DNA of 41,907 bases, from assembly GCA_045565015.1 (NCBI GenBank), contig JBJLGD010000016.1, forward strand, positions 1 through 41,907, written 5' to 3'. This document shows positions 8,407-16,304 of the stretch, piece by piece; the stretch's first letter is position 1; every line of letters begins with the position of its first letter. A program made the translations under genes and the position numbers. The notes beneath the pieces are model-generated. The model had not been told where the DNA came from. It did no database searches and saw nothing but the letters and a program-made list of their open reading frames with translations. The DNA is from GCA-2697345 sp045565015. GTDB taxonomy: Bacteria > Pseudomonadota > Alphaproteobacteria > Rhodobacterales > Rhodobacteraceae.

Positions 8407-10110
8407 TTAGGTAATAAAACTGAGGCTGAGTGAAGCTAGTAAAAGGATAGCTACCCACAAAACCATAGTTCCAGTAGGCCAAATTTTTGAAAGATGACCA
8501 CCTGGGCCATAATATTTTACTAAATTCCTGACTATAATACTTTTGAAGACAACTAATCCATTAATTATTTTATTAAGCTGAGGGCTAATTAAAACGTAAA
8601 TGTGTTTAGACACACTTGGAATTAATTTACGGTAAACCCAATCAGTATCCAAGTTTATTGAACGCTTGTCTTTGGGGTGTAGCCCCAACTTCATTATAAC
8701 TGTAAATGCCAAGAGCGCGAAGAAAAGCAGCTGTAACTGTGAGATAACATGATTAGTTGTATAAGGAATAAATTCTACGGGGTAAGGAAGCCATGGGTAA
8801 AGTATAGAAGGCATTATTCCGATCAAAATGCAAAGGATAGCCGTAATGCCCATGGCTATTTGCATATGTACTGGAGCTTCTTTAGGGCGTAACCCGCTAT
8901 CTTGTCCAAAAAAAGTGAAGTAAGGTATTTTAATACCTGAATGTGATAATACTCCAGCAGATGCAAAAATAAGGGCAGCCCAAATTACTGTATAATGCTC
9001 TTTTGCAGTAGCATCTAATATTAGTGATTTTGTTACAAACCCTGAAAATAATGGAAATGCTGATATAGATGCAGCTCCTATTAAACAGAATATTGCTGTA
9101 CGGGGCATGGTTCTATAAATACCACCAAGCTCCGAGGCTTTACAGGTTCCGGTACGGAATAAGACAGCCCCAACTGCCATAAAAAGAAGCGCTTTATACA
9201 GTATATGAGCAAACGCATGACTAACAGTACCATTTAGGGAAAGCTCCGTTCCTATTCCAATACCGACTACCATAAAGCCTAATTGGTTATTTAAACTATA
9301 AGCTAAAACTCTTCTTAGATCATTTTCTATTTCTGCGAAGAAAATGGGGAAAAGTGTCATTATCACTCCAATATAAACCAAAATTTCGGTACCAGGAAAC
9401 CCTCTAGCTAAAGCGTATACTGCCAATTTTGTAGTAAAGGCTGAAAGAATTACCGTACCGGTTACTGTAGCAGCAGGATAACTGTCCTGAAGCCAGTTGT
9501 GCAGAAGTGGGAACGCACACTTAACTCCAAATGATAAAAAGATTAGAAGAGTGCCAATAGAGTTTAGCGTCATTTTATTAAACTCTATCGAACCGGTTTC
9601 TCGAAATACGAGTAATACGCCACAAAGCAATAGTAATCCCGACCCTATTTGTATGATAAGATAACGCATTCCTGCATAATAGGCTCCCTCTGTACCTCGA
9701 GCCCAAATAAGGAATACGGAGGCTATTGCTGTAGCTTCCCAATAAATAAATAATGTTATTAGATCACCAGCAAAAACTGCCCCTATGGCTGCTCCGGAGT
9801 AAAGCAGTGAAGCCACCTGTTGAATGGTATCCTTAAGATGAGCGGCATATAGGTTTCCCAGAAAAGCGGCTAAACAAAAAATAACGCCAAAAATTCTGGA
9901 TAATTTGTCAATCCGCATCAGTTCGAGTTGGAAACCAAATAGGTCAACTTCTAATAATTCACCTAAAGGTAAAGAAAAAATATGCCAAACGGCTACGATA
10001 GGGGTTACAAGCAGTATTAAATTGCGTATTTTTTTATTTTGAAAAATTAATAAAATAAGGGCGCCAAGCACAAAATAAAAGGAGGGTGGAAATACTTCAA
10101 TTAGAGTCAT
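8407..10110 (-). CDS. mnhD: Third MrpD-like antiporter subunit (NuoL/M/N family)
   Basis: Ion-translocating membrane subunit of the complex-I/Mrp antiporter superfamily, 567 residues with about 14 helices and a longer C-terminus than its two paralogues here. The residues essential in the family are present: Glu in IYWEATAIAS on helix 5 and Lys in FGVKCAFPLLHNWLQDSYP on helix 7. The C-terminal part has a long charged amphipathic stretch and ends with another helix after a WPTGTMVLW segment. I chose the ATG at 10110, which overlaps the end of the upstream small gene by 14 bp and gives a natural N-terminus; the open frame extends to 10155. It is the last gene of the operon. Confidence 0.87.
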   Translation of the reverse strand: MTLIEVFPPSFYFVLGALILLIFQNKKIRNLILLVTPIVAVWHIFSLPLGELLEVDLFGFQLELMRIDKLSRIFGVIFCLAAFLGNLYAAHLKDTIQQVASLLYSGAAIGAVFAGDLITLFIYWEATAIASVFLIWARGTEGAYYAGMRYLIIQIGSGLLLLCGVLLVFRETGSIEFNKMTLNSIGTLLIFLSFGVKCAFPLLHNWLQDSYPAATVTGTVILSAFTTKLAVYALARGFPGTEILVYIGVIMTLFPIFFAEIENDLRRVLAYSLNNQLGFMVVGIGIGTELSLNGTVSHAFAHILYKALLFMAVGAVLFRTGTCKASELGGIYRTMPRTAIFCLIGAASISAFPLFSGFVTKSLILDATAKEHYTVIWAALIFASAGVLSHSGIKIPYFTFFGQDSGLRPKEAPVHMQIAMGITAILCILIGIMPSILYPWLPYPVEFIPYTTNHVISQLQLLFFALLAFTVIMKLGLHPKDKRSINLDTDWVYRKLIPSVSKHIYVLISPQLNKIINGLVVFKSIIVRNLVKYYGPGGHLSKIWPTGTMVLWVAILLLASLSLSFIT

Positions 10111-10444
10111 GATCCACCTTTTCAATTTGGCTCTCGGGATAAGTTTCGTGATCAATCGCTTTTGATGAGTAAAAATTTTCTGGTCTATTAATTAGTAATT
10201 TTAAGAATTTTACACTGAAAATTATAAAAGAAAAAATCACAAATCCACATAATCCATAGAAACCCTGTAATTCTTCAATATGGTAATGCCCGTATTTCTT
10301 ATAAGTGAAATCACATATAAAAAGTATTAGGCAAACAATCGCTAAGAATATCAGTGAAACCTTCATACTATTGCCGTTGTCTAGTTTATTCATCATTCCC
10401 CCTAAAAAGGAAAACTCAGCAGATTTATTTTTATTATCACTCAT
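10097..10444 (-). CDS. Small conserved-type membrane protein of unknown function in the Mrp operon
   Basis: The 115-residue product has a polar N-terminus, a first helix (about 28-44), a short loop with KKYGHYHIEELQGFYGLCGF, a second helix (about 63-82) and a charged tail containing RPENFYS. I do not recognise a named family. I recall similar two-helix proteins with an EE-x-PGFYAL-like loop and an RPEDYY-like tail beside MnhD-type genes in other proteobacteria, but could not check this. It sits between two MrpD-like genes: 4 bp after the second, and overlapping the third by 14 bp. Tight coupling suggests a structural or assembly subunit of the complex. Confidence 0.8.
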   Translation of the reverse strand: MSDNKNKSAEFSFLGGMMNKLDNGNSMKVSLIFLAIVCLILFICDFTYKKYGHYHIEELQGFYGLCGFVIFSFIIFSVKFLKLLINRPENFYSSKAIDHETYPESQIEKVDHDSN

Positions 10445-10448
10445 TATT

Positions 10449-11912
10449 TTATTCCACTAATACTATTGGTTTTAAAAACTCTACAATATGTCCTGCTATG
10501 AAAAATAATATTATGCAGCCTAAGCCGGTCAAAGCGGGTGGTAACCATATAAAAACAGTACTTTCTGAGTACCTATTATTTAAATGGTTATTATCAGATA
10601 GAAAAAAGCCTTTTGCGATAAGTGGCATTAAATAAGCTACATTAAGAATAGAACTCATTATTAGGATTATGACCATAAACCATTGATCAAAATCTAGTGC
10701 ACCAGACAATAACAACCACTTACTCCAAGAACCTCCGAATGGAGGTAACCCAATAATTGACAGTGACCCTAATAAAAATGCTCCAAAGGTAATGGGCATA
10801 ACTCTGCCTAGCCCTTTCATTTCGCTTATATTGGTTTTTTGGGTGGCAACATATATTGAACCTGCGCACATAAATAATGTTATTTTCCCCATTGCATGCA
10901 TAACAATATGGGTACTAGCCCCCAAAATGCCTATTGAAGTAGCAAGAGATGCTCCTAAAATAATGTATGATAACTGACTGATGGTTGAATAAGCGAGGCG
11001 GGCTTTCAGATTATCTTTTGTCAAGGCGATAACTGATGCAATTATAATTGTAAAAGCCGCAAGCCACATGATCCAATATGATGCTCCGCTATTTTGTAAA
11101 AAATCTAAACCAAAAATATAGATGCTTACTTTTACTACCGTAAACACACCAGCCTTAACTACAGCAACAGCGTGAAGAAGTGCTGAGACAGGTGTTGGGG
11201 CAACCATAGCAGCTGGAAGCCATCTGTGAAAAGGCATTATTGCGGCTTTCCCGATGCCAAAAATATATAAGAACATCAATATAATTGCTAAAAAGCCATC
11301 TATATGACCATTTAAAATTCCACCCCTAGAAAAATCTAGGGTATCCGCCATTAAAAAAGTCCATATTATAGCTGTTAGCTGGAACCCTATTGATGTGCCT
11401 ATTAAGATACCAAAATAAGTGCGGGCTCCCCTAATAGCGTCTTTACTACCTTTATGTGCGACTAAGGGATATGTTGTTAACGTCAAAGCTTCATAAAAAA
11501 AGAAAAGAGTAAACATATTAGACGAAAAGGCGATACCAATAACGCATCCGATTGCTAAAGAGAAACAGGCAAAAAAACGTGAATGGTTTTTTTCGTTATT
11601 TTTTCTCATATAACCTATAGCGTAAACATGAGTAAAAACCCATAACCCTGAGGCTAATAATGCAAAAATCAACCCCAAAGGTTCAATATGAAAAGCTATT
11701 TTTAAATTAGGCAATATCGATAGTAAAACTATTTCCTTTGTTATGGTATTTCCTACATCTAGAAAGATTTTTAGGACACACAAGAATGTCAATATAGATC
11801 CAATAAATGTTGCAAAATCTCTTGAATTAGCGTTTTTTCTCATAACTAGATTAAGAATTGAAACCGAAAATGGTATCACCATACTCAGGGTTATGAATAA
11901 GTAAGCTTCCAC
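10449..11912 (-). CDS. mnhD: Second MrpD-like antiporter subunit (NuoL/M/N family)
   Basis: Polytopic proton/cation-translocating subunit, 487 residues and about 13-14 helices. Family residues include Glu in FFYEALTLTTYPLV (helix 5), Lys in GIGKAAIMPFHRWLPAAM (helix 7), and the following TPVSALLHAVAVVKAG, a strong signature of the superfamily. The start is GTG at 11912, 16 bp after the stop of the first D gene. A purine-rich AGGGG about 14 bases upstream is a rather distant SD. With its two paralogues it gives the operon three antiporter-like channels. Confidence 0.9.
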   Translation of the reverse strand: MEAYLFITLSMVIPFSVSILNLVMRKNANSRDFATFIGSILTFLCVLKIFLDVGNTITKEIVLLSILPNLKIAFHIEPLGLIFALLASGLWVFTHVYAIGYMRKNNEKNHSRFFACFSLAIGCVIGIAFSSNMFTLFFFYEALTLTTYPLVAHKGSKDAIRGARTYFGILIGTSIGFQLTAIIWTFLMADTLDFSRGGILNGHIDGFLAIILMFLYIFGIGKAAIMPFHRWLPAAMVAPTPVSALLHAVAVVKAGVFTVVKVSIYIFGLDFLQNSGASYWIMWLAAFTIIIASVIALTKDNLKARLAYSTISQLSYIILGASLATSIGILGASTHIVMHAMGKITLFMCAGSIYVATQKTNISEMKGLGRVMPITFGAFLLGSLSIIGLPPFGGSWSKWLLLSGALDFDQWFMVIILIMSSILNVAYLMPLIAKGFFLSDNNHLNNRYSESTVFIWLPPALTGLGCIILFFIAGHIVEFLKPIVLVE

Positions 11913-11928
11913 TGTTAAAAAATTTCCC

Positions 11929-13455
11929 CTAGTTGTTATTTACGTAATTGGGTTGGAGAGTTTGCGCTGCTATCTCAGCAATGGATATGGTTATATCTGT
12001 ATTAAGGCCAAAATATATACAAGTGATAGCAGAAACCCATATCGGTATTAACATTGATTTTGGTATTTCCCCATCTTTTAAAGGGATTAAGTTATCTTTA
12101 AAGTATATTGTTTCAATGATTTTCCAACAATAAATTACTGCCAATAGTGATGAAAGAATAATTAAAATAGCAATCAGCCAAAGGCCTTTTTCTAACGAGG
12201 CTTCTACTAATAGCCATTTACTTATAAAACCAGCAGTACCAGGCACTCCAATTAAACTGAGAAAGCCAATCACAGCAGCTGCACTTGTCCATGGCATCGC
12301 TCCAGCAGCGCCTTCCAGATGTTTTAAAAGTGATCCACCTCTTCTTACCACATATGCACCCGCTATCATAAATAATGTCAACTTTGTAATCCCGTGATTG
12401 AAAAGATGAATGATCGAGGCGGTGAGCCCTTTCTCTGAAAGCAGAGTTAACCCCAATAATATATAACCTATTTGTGCTACACTTGAGTATGCCAAAAGGC
12501 TTTTTAGGTCTTTTTGAAATATAGCTATAATTGATGTAATGATCATAGCAAGGATTGCTAACGGTAATAGAAAGAACTCCAGTACGTTCATTTCTGATAG
12601 AAAACTTGGCTTAAAAACAGTAAACATAAATCGAATTAGCATGTACACAGCGACCTTAGTGGCGGTTGCTGCTAGAAAAGCACTTACCGCTGAAGGTGCA
12701 AAAGTATAAGCCCTTGGAAGCCAAAGATGGATGGGATAAATTGCTAATTTTAAACCTATTCCAACGACAATAAAAGCAAATGCTGACCTGACAGTTCTCG
12801 AAGTTGATTGACTTTCTAAAATATCTGACATGTCAACTAAGTTTAACGTCCCAGTTTCCATATAAAGCAACCCAATACCAATAACAAAGAAAGTTGCACC
12901 AATCGTGCCCATAATTAAGTATTCAAATGCAGCAGTGAATGCACGCCTATCCCTATATGAACCCAGTGAAACCAATACATATGAAGAGAGAGACGATATT
13001 TCTAAAAAAACAAATACATTAAATGCATCTCCAGTGGCAACGACACCAAGCAAACCAGTAAGACATAGGAGGTACGCAGCATAGAATAGTGTGTGACTAT
13101 CCTTTGGGATTTCATAAAGTATACTTGAACGTATATATGGTAGTACCAGCGTACTGACTAAAGATATTAAGATTAAAACAAAAGCACTTAGATGATCGAT
13201 ACGATACTCTATCCCGATTGGAGGAGCCCATCCACCAATGTGATAAGATATAATACCATCAGACTGTACTGTGACTAGAAGTGTACTAGAAATCATTAGT
13301 GATAGAATACTTGCTAAAAAAGTTAGCCAAAAAGAAATATTTCTTCTCCCAATAAAAACTATAAGTGGTGCTGCTATAAACGGAAGAAGAACTTGCAATA
13401 TTGGTAAATGTTTAATTAACCCAAAGTAATCATATTGGAGCATATGAGAAATCAT
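11929..13455 (-). CDS. mnhD: MrpD/MbhH-like Na+/H+ antiporter subunit D
   Basis: First of three NuoL/M/N-family subunits in the operon, 508 residues and about 14 helices. It carries Glu in FVFLEISSLSSYVLVSLG (helix 5), Lys in GIGLKLAIYPIHLWLPRAY (helix 7) and APSAVSAFLAATATKVAVY, as expected for MrpD. It directly follows mnhC with a 4-base ATGA overlap. By position it is the canonical D subunit and corresponds to MbhH of archaeal membrane-bound hydrogenases. Confidence 0.92.
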   Translation of the reverse strand: MISHMLQYDYFGLIKHLPILQVLLPFIAAPLIVFIGRRNISFWLTFLASILSLMISSTLLVTVQSDGIISYHIGGWAPPIGIEYRIDHLSAFVLILISLVSTLVLPYIRSSILYEIPKDSHTLFYAAYLLCLTGLLGVVATGDAFNVFVFLEISSLSSYVLVSLGSYRDRRAFTAAFEYLIMGTIGATFFVIGIGLLYMETGTLNLVDMSDILESQSTSRTVRSAFAFIVVGIGLKLAIYPIHLWLPRAYTFAPSAVSAFLAATATKVAVYMLIRFMFTVFKPSFLSEMNVLEFFLLPLAILAMIITSIIAIFQKDLKSLLAYSSVAQIGYILLGLTLLSEKGLTASIIHLFNHGITKLTLFMIAGAYVVRRGGSLLKHLEGAAGAMPWTSAAAVIGFLSLIGVPGTAGFISKWLLVEASLEKGLWLIAILIILSSLLAVIYCWKIIETIYFKDNLIPLKDGEIPKSMLIPIWVSAITCIYFGLNTDITISIAEIAAQTLQPNYVNNN

Positions 13456-13883
13456 AGGGGTTTCTCAGAGCTGTTTTCTGCTTCTTTCAATACCAGTTTT
13501 GAGATCAATTCCCTATCAATTACAAGTATTTCATCTTCTTCGATGGTCCCGTAGGTTTCTCGTATACGAACAATTAGAGCGAGTGCTAAAGCAGTCGTTG
13601 AGATACCGACTACAATTGCTGTAAGAATTAAAACATGTGGTAGTGGATTTGAGTAAATGACTTTGGGGTCTATATTCATGTCGACAGGGAAGATAGGCGC
13701 AGTTCCTCCAGTGATTTTTCCGATTGATATGTAGAACATAAAAACAGATACCTGAAATATGTTTAGTCCCACAATTTTTTTTACTAAATTACCCTTGGCT
13801 ATAATGATGTAGAGTCCTGTCATCATCAGTACTATAAATAACCAATAATTTAAGTGTCCTAAAATAAAACTCCAACTAAGCAT
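13452..13883 (-). CDS. mnhC: Na+/H+ antiporter subunit C (NuoK-like)
   Basis: Small three-helix NuoK-like membrane subunit that links the antiporter channels. The 143-residue product shows the family segment NLVKKIVGLNIFQVSVFMFYIS and a loop with GGTAPI before the third helix at PLPHVLILTAIVVGISTTALALAL. I chose the ATG at 13883 because a strong SD (GAGGA) sits 7 bases upstream and it forms a TAATG overlap with the mnhB stop. A TTG two codons further upstream is possible but lies on the SD. It overlaps the next gene by four bases. Confidence 0.91.
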   Translation of the reverse strand: MLSWSFILGHLNYWLFIVLMMTGLYIIIAKGNLVKKIVGLNIFQVSVFMFYISIGKITGGTAPIFPVDMNIDPKVIYSNPLPHVLILTAIVVGISTTALALALIVRIRETYGTIEEDEILVIDRELISKLVLKEAENSSEKPL

Positions 13884-14323
13884 TACCAATCCTCATCACT
13901 AATTTCTGATGAACGCGAACCAAAGGCGTAATAAACGGCTATCATTACGCCGGTTACAGTAATCCCTACTCCTAGCTCTACAGCAATAATACCATAATGT
14001 TGACCATGACTAGGGTAGTGCGGGCTTAAAGCGTTATAATCTAAGAAATTAAACCCTCGAAAGAAGCTGATTACTCCGGTGAAGGCATAGAGTAGAACAC
14101 CAAAGGCTAACATTTTATGAATAAACCAAGGTGGTAGAACCCTTTTGGCATGATTTATATCAAATACGATTCCATAAATTATAATCGCTGCCGCCATTAT
14201 TATTCCTGCTTGGAAACCTCCCCCAGGAGAGTAATCACCATGAAACTGTACGTAAAACCCAAACAACATTATCATACCAACTAATAGTTTTGTGACTACA
14301 CGAAGAATGAGATGATGTTTCAA
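13883..14323 (-). CDS. mnhB: Na+/H+ antiporter subunit B (MnhB/MbhF)
   Basis: Four-helix membrane subunit of Mrp complexes, 146 residues. The diagnostic segment FHGDYSPGGGFQAGIIMAAAIIIYG (about 28-52) is conserved across MnhB proteins. The start is TTG at 14323, with GAGGG five bases upstream and a 4-base TTGA overlap with the previous stop, so translation is probably coupled. Subunit B is one of the parts shared with archaeal hydrogenase-type complexes. Confidence 0.92.
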   Translation of the reverse strand: MKHHLILRVVTKLLVGMIMLFGFYVQFHGDYSPGGGFQAGIIMAAAIIIYGIVFDINHAKRVLPPWFIHKMLAFGVLLYAFTGVISFFRGFNFLDYNALSPHYPSHGQHYGIIAVELGVGITVTGVMIAVYYAFGSRSSEISDEDW

Positions 14324-14886
14324 GATAACCCTCTTTTTCTTTTTGTTTTCGGTGGTTTTTCTCGTCGACCAAGTCGACCAAGAATTAACAAAATACCTAT
14401 ACCGGCGGTAAAAATAACAGCAGTTTCTCCAAGTGTGTCGTACCCACGGTAACTTGCAAGAACAGCGGTTACAATATTTGGGATATGAATCTCATTTGGC
14501 GTTCTATCAATATATTGTTTTGCCACGTGAGTTTGGCTTGGAGAAATTTTTGAGCCAAAATTTGGCATATCCAATGTTCCATAGAATAAGACAGTCCCTG
14601 TAATTATAACAATGATTAGAGGAAGAATGTTAGAGCGAGTAGGTTTCTTTTCGTGCCTTGATGTTAAAGTTAATGTTGAGAGCATTAGAACAGTTGAGAT
14701 ACCCGCACCAACAGCGGCCTCTGTGAAGGCGACATCTACTGCATCCATAATAATAAATAATAGAGCAGAGAGTAGACTAAAAACACCAGAAAGCATTACC
14801 GTCGCAAATAATCCATGAGTTCTAACAACTGCAAAAGCCGTTAAGACAAGTAAAACAAAGATTGCTATAGTAACAAAAAGTTCGAT
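14320..14886 (-). CDS. Fused MbhD (DUF4040) / MbhE-like antiporter subunit, apparent ATC start
   Basis: This protein corresponds to the C-terminal part of MrpA, here a separate gene. The first half is a DUF4040 domain with VMLSGVFSLLSALLFIIMD then DAVDVAFTEAAVGAGISTVLM. The second half, after a soluble loop, ends in a helix with NIVTAVLASYRGYDTLGETAV, the MbhE-type signature. The first ATG in frame (14796) would remove the first helix. The frame continues upstream as IELFVTIAIFVLL without any ATG, GTG or TTG until a stop at 14887-14889. A GAGG SD lies exactly 6 bases before an ATC codon at 14886-14884. I therefore place the start at ATC (188 residues); 14796 is the conservative alternative (158 residues). 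Confidence 0.8.
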   Translation of the reverse strand: MELFVTIAIFVLLVLTAFAVVRTHGLFATVMLSGVFSLLSALLFIIMDAVDVAFTEAAVGAGISTVLMLSTLTLTSRHEKKPTRSNILPLIIVIITGTVLFYGTLDMPNFGSKISPSQTHVAKQYIDRTPNEIHIPNIVTAVLASYRGYDTLGETAVIFTAGIGILLILGRLGRREKPPKTKRKRGLS

Positions 14887-14905
14887 TTAATACCTCATTA
14901 TATTG

Positions 14906-15229
14906 TTAATCAGATTCTAGTTTTTGTTCTGGTCGAACACCAGATGAGAATGCTGCATTTGCTAATGCGTGAGTGGAAGTGGGACCAGTAATAAATAAAA
15001 AAATACCAATTATCACTATTTTTACAGTTACAAATGTAAAACCGCTTTGTAACCCTAACCCTATTAACATTAGAAATGCACCCAATGATTCTATTAACGA
15101 CACAGATTGTAATCTTATCCAGAATCCAGGCGCTTTATAAGCTCCATAAGCACCAGTAATTATAAAAACAGACCCCGATATTATGGCCATCCAACTAAAA
15201 ATATTTATTAAAAGCTCTAAAGCTTGCAT
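14906..15229 (-). CDS. mnhG: Na+/H+ antiporter subunit G (MnhG/PhaG)
   Basis: Three-helix membrane subunit, 107 residues, of the usual size. It shows the MnhG pattern: a first helix ending in GSVFIITGAYGAYKAPGFWIRLQ, a second at LIESLGAFLMLIGLG, and a third at VKIVIIGIFLFITGPTSTHALANAAF, where the GPTSTHALA motif is characteristic. The ATG at 15229 overlaps the mnhF stop by one base. Together with E and F it forms the first part of the operon, as in MbhA-B-C. Confidence 0.92.
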   Translation of the reverse strand: MQALELLINIFSWMAIISGSVFIITGAYGAYKAPGFWIRLQSVSLIESLGAFLMLIGLGLQSGFTFVTVKIVIIGIFLFITGPTSTHALANAAFSSGVRPEQKLESD

Positions 15230-15516
15230 TAATCAGGTCCCTCATTAATATCTCTTGGGGGATCTCCAATAAGACGATATTTAAAGAATTTGAGGATAGC
15301 TATTGTCCCAATAAAATTTATTAGTGCGTACAGTAAGCCGATATCTAGAAAATCTGGTCTTCCTGATAAAAAGCCTAGAACACAGATAAGTAAAACCGTT
15401 AATGTTCCAAAGGAATTAACGGCTAAAACTTTGTCATAGATTGAAGGACCAACAAAGAGTCTGATTATTACTAAAACCATACTAACAAAAAGAGATAGAG
15501 TAGCGACTATAAACAT
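15229..15516 (-). CDS. mnhF: Na+/H+ antiporter subunit F (MnhF)
   Basis: Three-helix membrane subunit, 95 residues. The family motif RLFVGPSIYDKVLAVNSFGT (about 19-38) and the following PDFLDIGLLYALINFIGTIAILKF are clearly present. The ATG at 15516 overlaps the mnhE stop by one base (TAATG), and mnhG follows in the same way. Confidence 0.92.
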   Translation of the reverse strand: MFIVATLSLFVSMVLVIIRLFVGPSIYDKVLAVNSFGTLTVLLICVLGFLSGRPDFLDIGLLYALINFIGTIAILKFFKYRLIGDPPRDINEGPD

Positions 15517-15998
15517 TACAATACGCTTTTTTCTTCAAGCTTAGTTACTTTTTTGTCCATAATTTTTAAGGATTCTAGCTGCTCTTTCGAGTAATCCAGT
15601 GCATGAACTAATAAGTGATCTTTTTCAGTCTCGATTGTAATTGTACCAGGTGTCAAGGTTATAGAGTTTGCAAAAAGGACCTGCGCTACATCCGTGAATT
15701 GGGTACTCTTAACTTTAAAAACTTTTTGATTATTAAATTTTCTATTAGTTATAATAATCTTTACAACTTGTAGGTTCGCTTTAACTATTTCTAATATCAG
15801 CCAAAAGAAATATGCGATAACTTCCACAGTATTAAATTTTACAGCTAGAGGATAATTATCGGTCTTATTCATTCGTTGGGTAATTATAATCACCATAACA
15901 GCTGATATAGACCCAAAAAAGAATAATAAAGGATCAAAAATTCCAGATAACAGTACCCAGAGAACAAATAATAGGACAAATGCTCCAAGTTTTTTCAA
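15516..15998 (-). CDS. mnhE: Na+/H+ antiporter subunit E (MnhE), first gene of the operon
   Basis: Small membrane subunit with two N-terminal helices and a soluble C-terminal domain, 160 residues. The stretch LFANSITLTPGTITIETEKDHLLVHALD (about 108-135) is the MnhE hallmark. The start is TTG at 15998 with GGTG about 8 bases upstream; no ATG or GTG is available in frame. The gene begins the minus-strand antiporter operon. A candidate promoter with an extended -10 lies about 75 bp upstream, overlapped by a palindrome. Confidence 0.9.
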   Translation of the reverse strand: MKKLGAFVLLFVLWVLLSGIFDPLLFFFGSISAVMVIIITQRMNKTDNYPLAVKFNTVEVIAYFFWLILEIVKANLQVVKIIITNRKFNNQKVFKVKSTQFTDVAQVLFANSITLTPGTITIETEKDHLLVHALDYSKEQLESLKIMDKKVTKLEEKSVL

Positions 15999-16073
15999 GA
16001 TTTTTTCACCACGCTATTCAAATTAAAAGTTTAATCCAAAGATTTTTTTGTGCTAAAGGCTCTAATACCATGA

Positions 16074-16082
16074 ATTATACCA
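16074..16082 (-). promoter_or_regulatory. Extended -10 promoter element for the Mrp operon
   Basis: Read on the minus strand the sequence is TGGTATAAT, a perfect TGnTATAAT extended -10. The transcript would begin near 16067, leaving a leader of about 70 bases before the mnhE TTG. The -35 position (about 16097-16102) does not match the consensus, as is common for extended -10 promoters. Confidence 0.45.
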
Positions 16083-16090
16083 ATATTGGT
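16079..16090. repeat. 12-bp perfect palindrome overlapping the Mrp promoter, candidate operator
   Basis: ACCAATATTGGT is a perfect inverted repeat. Its edge supplies the TGG and first T of the minus-strand extended -10. A dimeric repressor bound here would block RNA polymerase at the antiporter operon. No regulator gene is adjacent, and the site is not one I can assign to a known regulator. Confidence 0.4.
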
Positions 16091-16304
16091 TAACTCATAA
16101 ATTAGCAAGTGCTTGGATCTTCTCTATATGGTGCTAAAAGTGATCATATTAGGGAAAAAACATACTAAATATATAATTCTTATTAATTTTGTTGGAGTTG
16201 TTCAGGTTTCTTATTTTAATGACCAATGATTATTTAGTTTATAACTTAAGTATGTTAGACGGTGAATATTATAATAATTAATGAGCCCTAGGTGATAATG
16301 AATA

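Larger units (their letters stand above)
15999..16304. other. 306-bp divergent intergenic region between mnhE and kdsA
   Basis: No open frame looks like a gene here. The region is AT-rich and must hold promoters for both directions. On the minus strand it carries an extended -10 overlapping a 12-bp palindrome (16074-16090). GTGCTAAA occurs twice (16050-16057 and 16131-16138). For kdsA there is a TATAAT at 16270-16275 without a convincing -35. No strong hairpin was seen. Confidence 0.6.
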
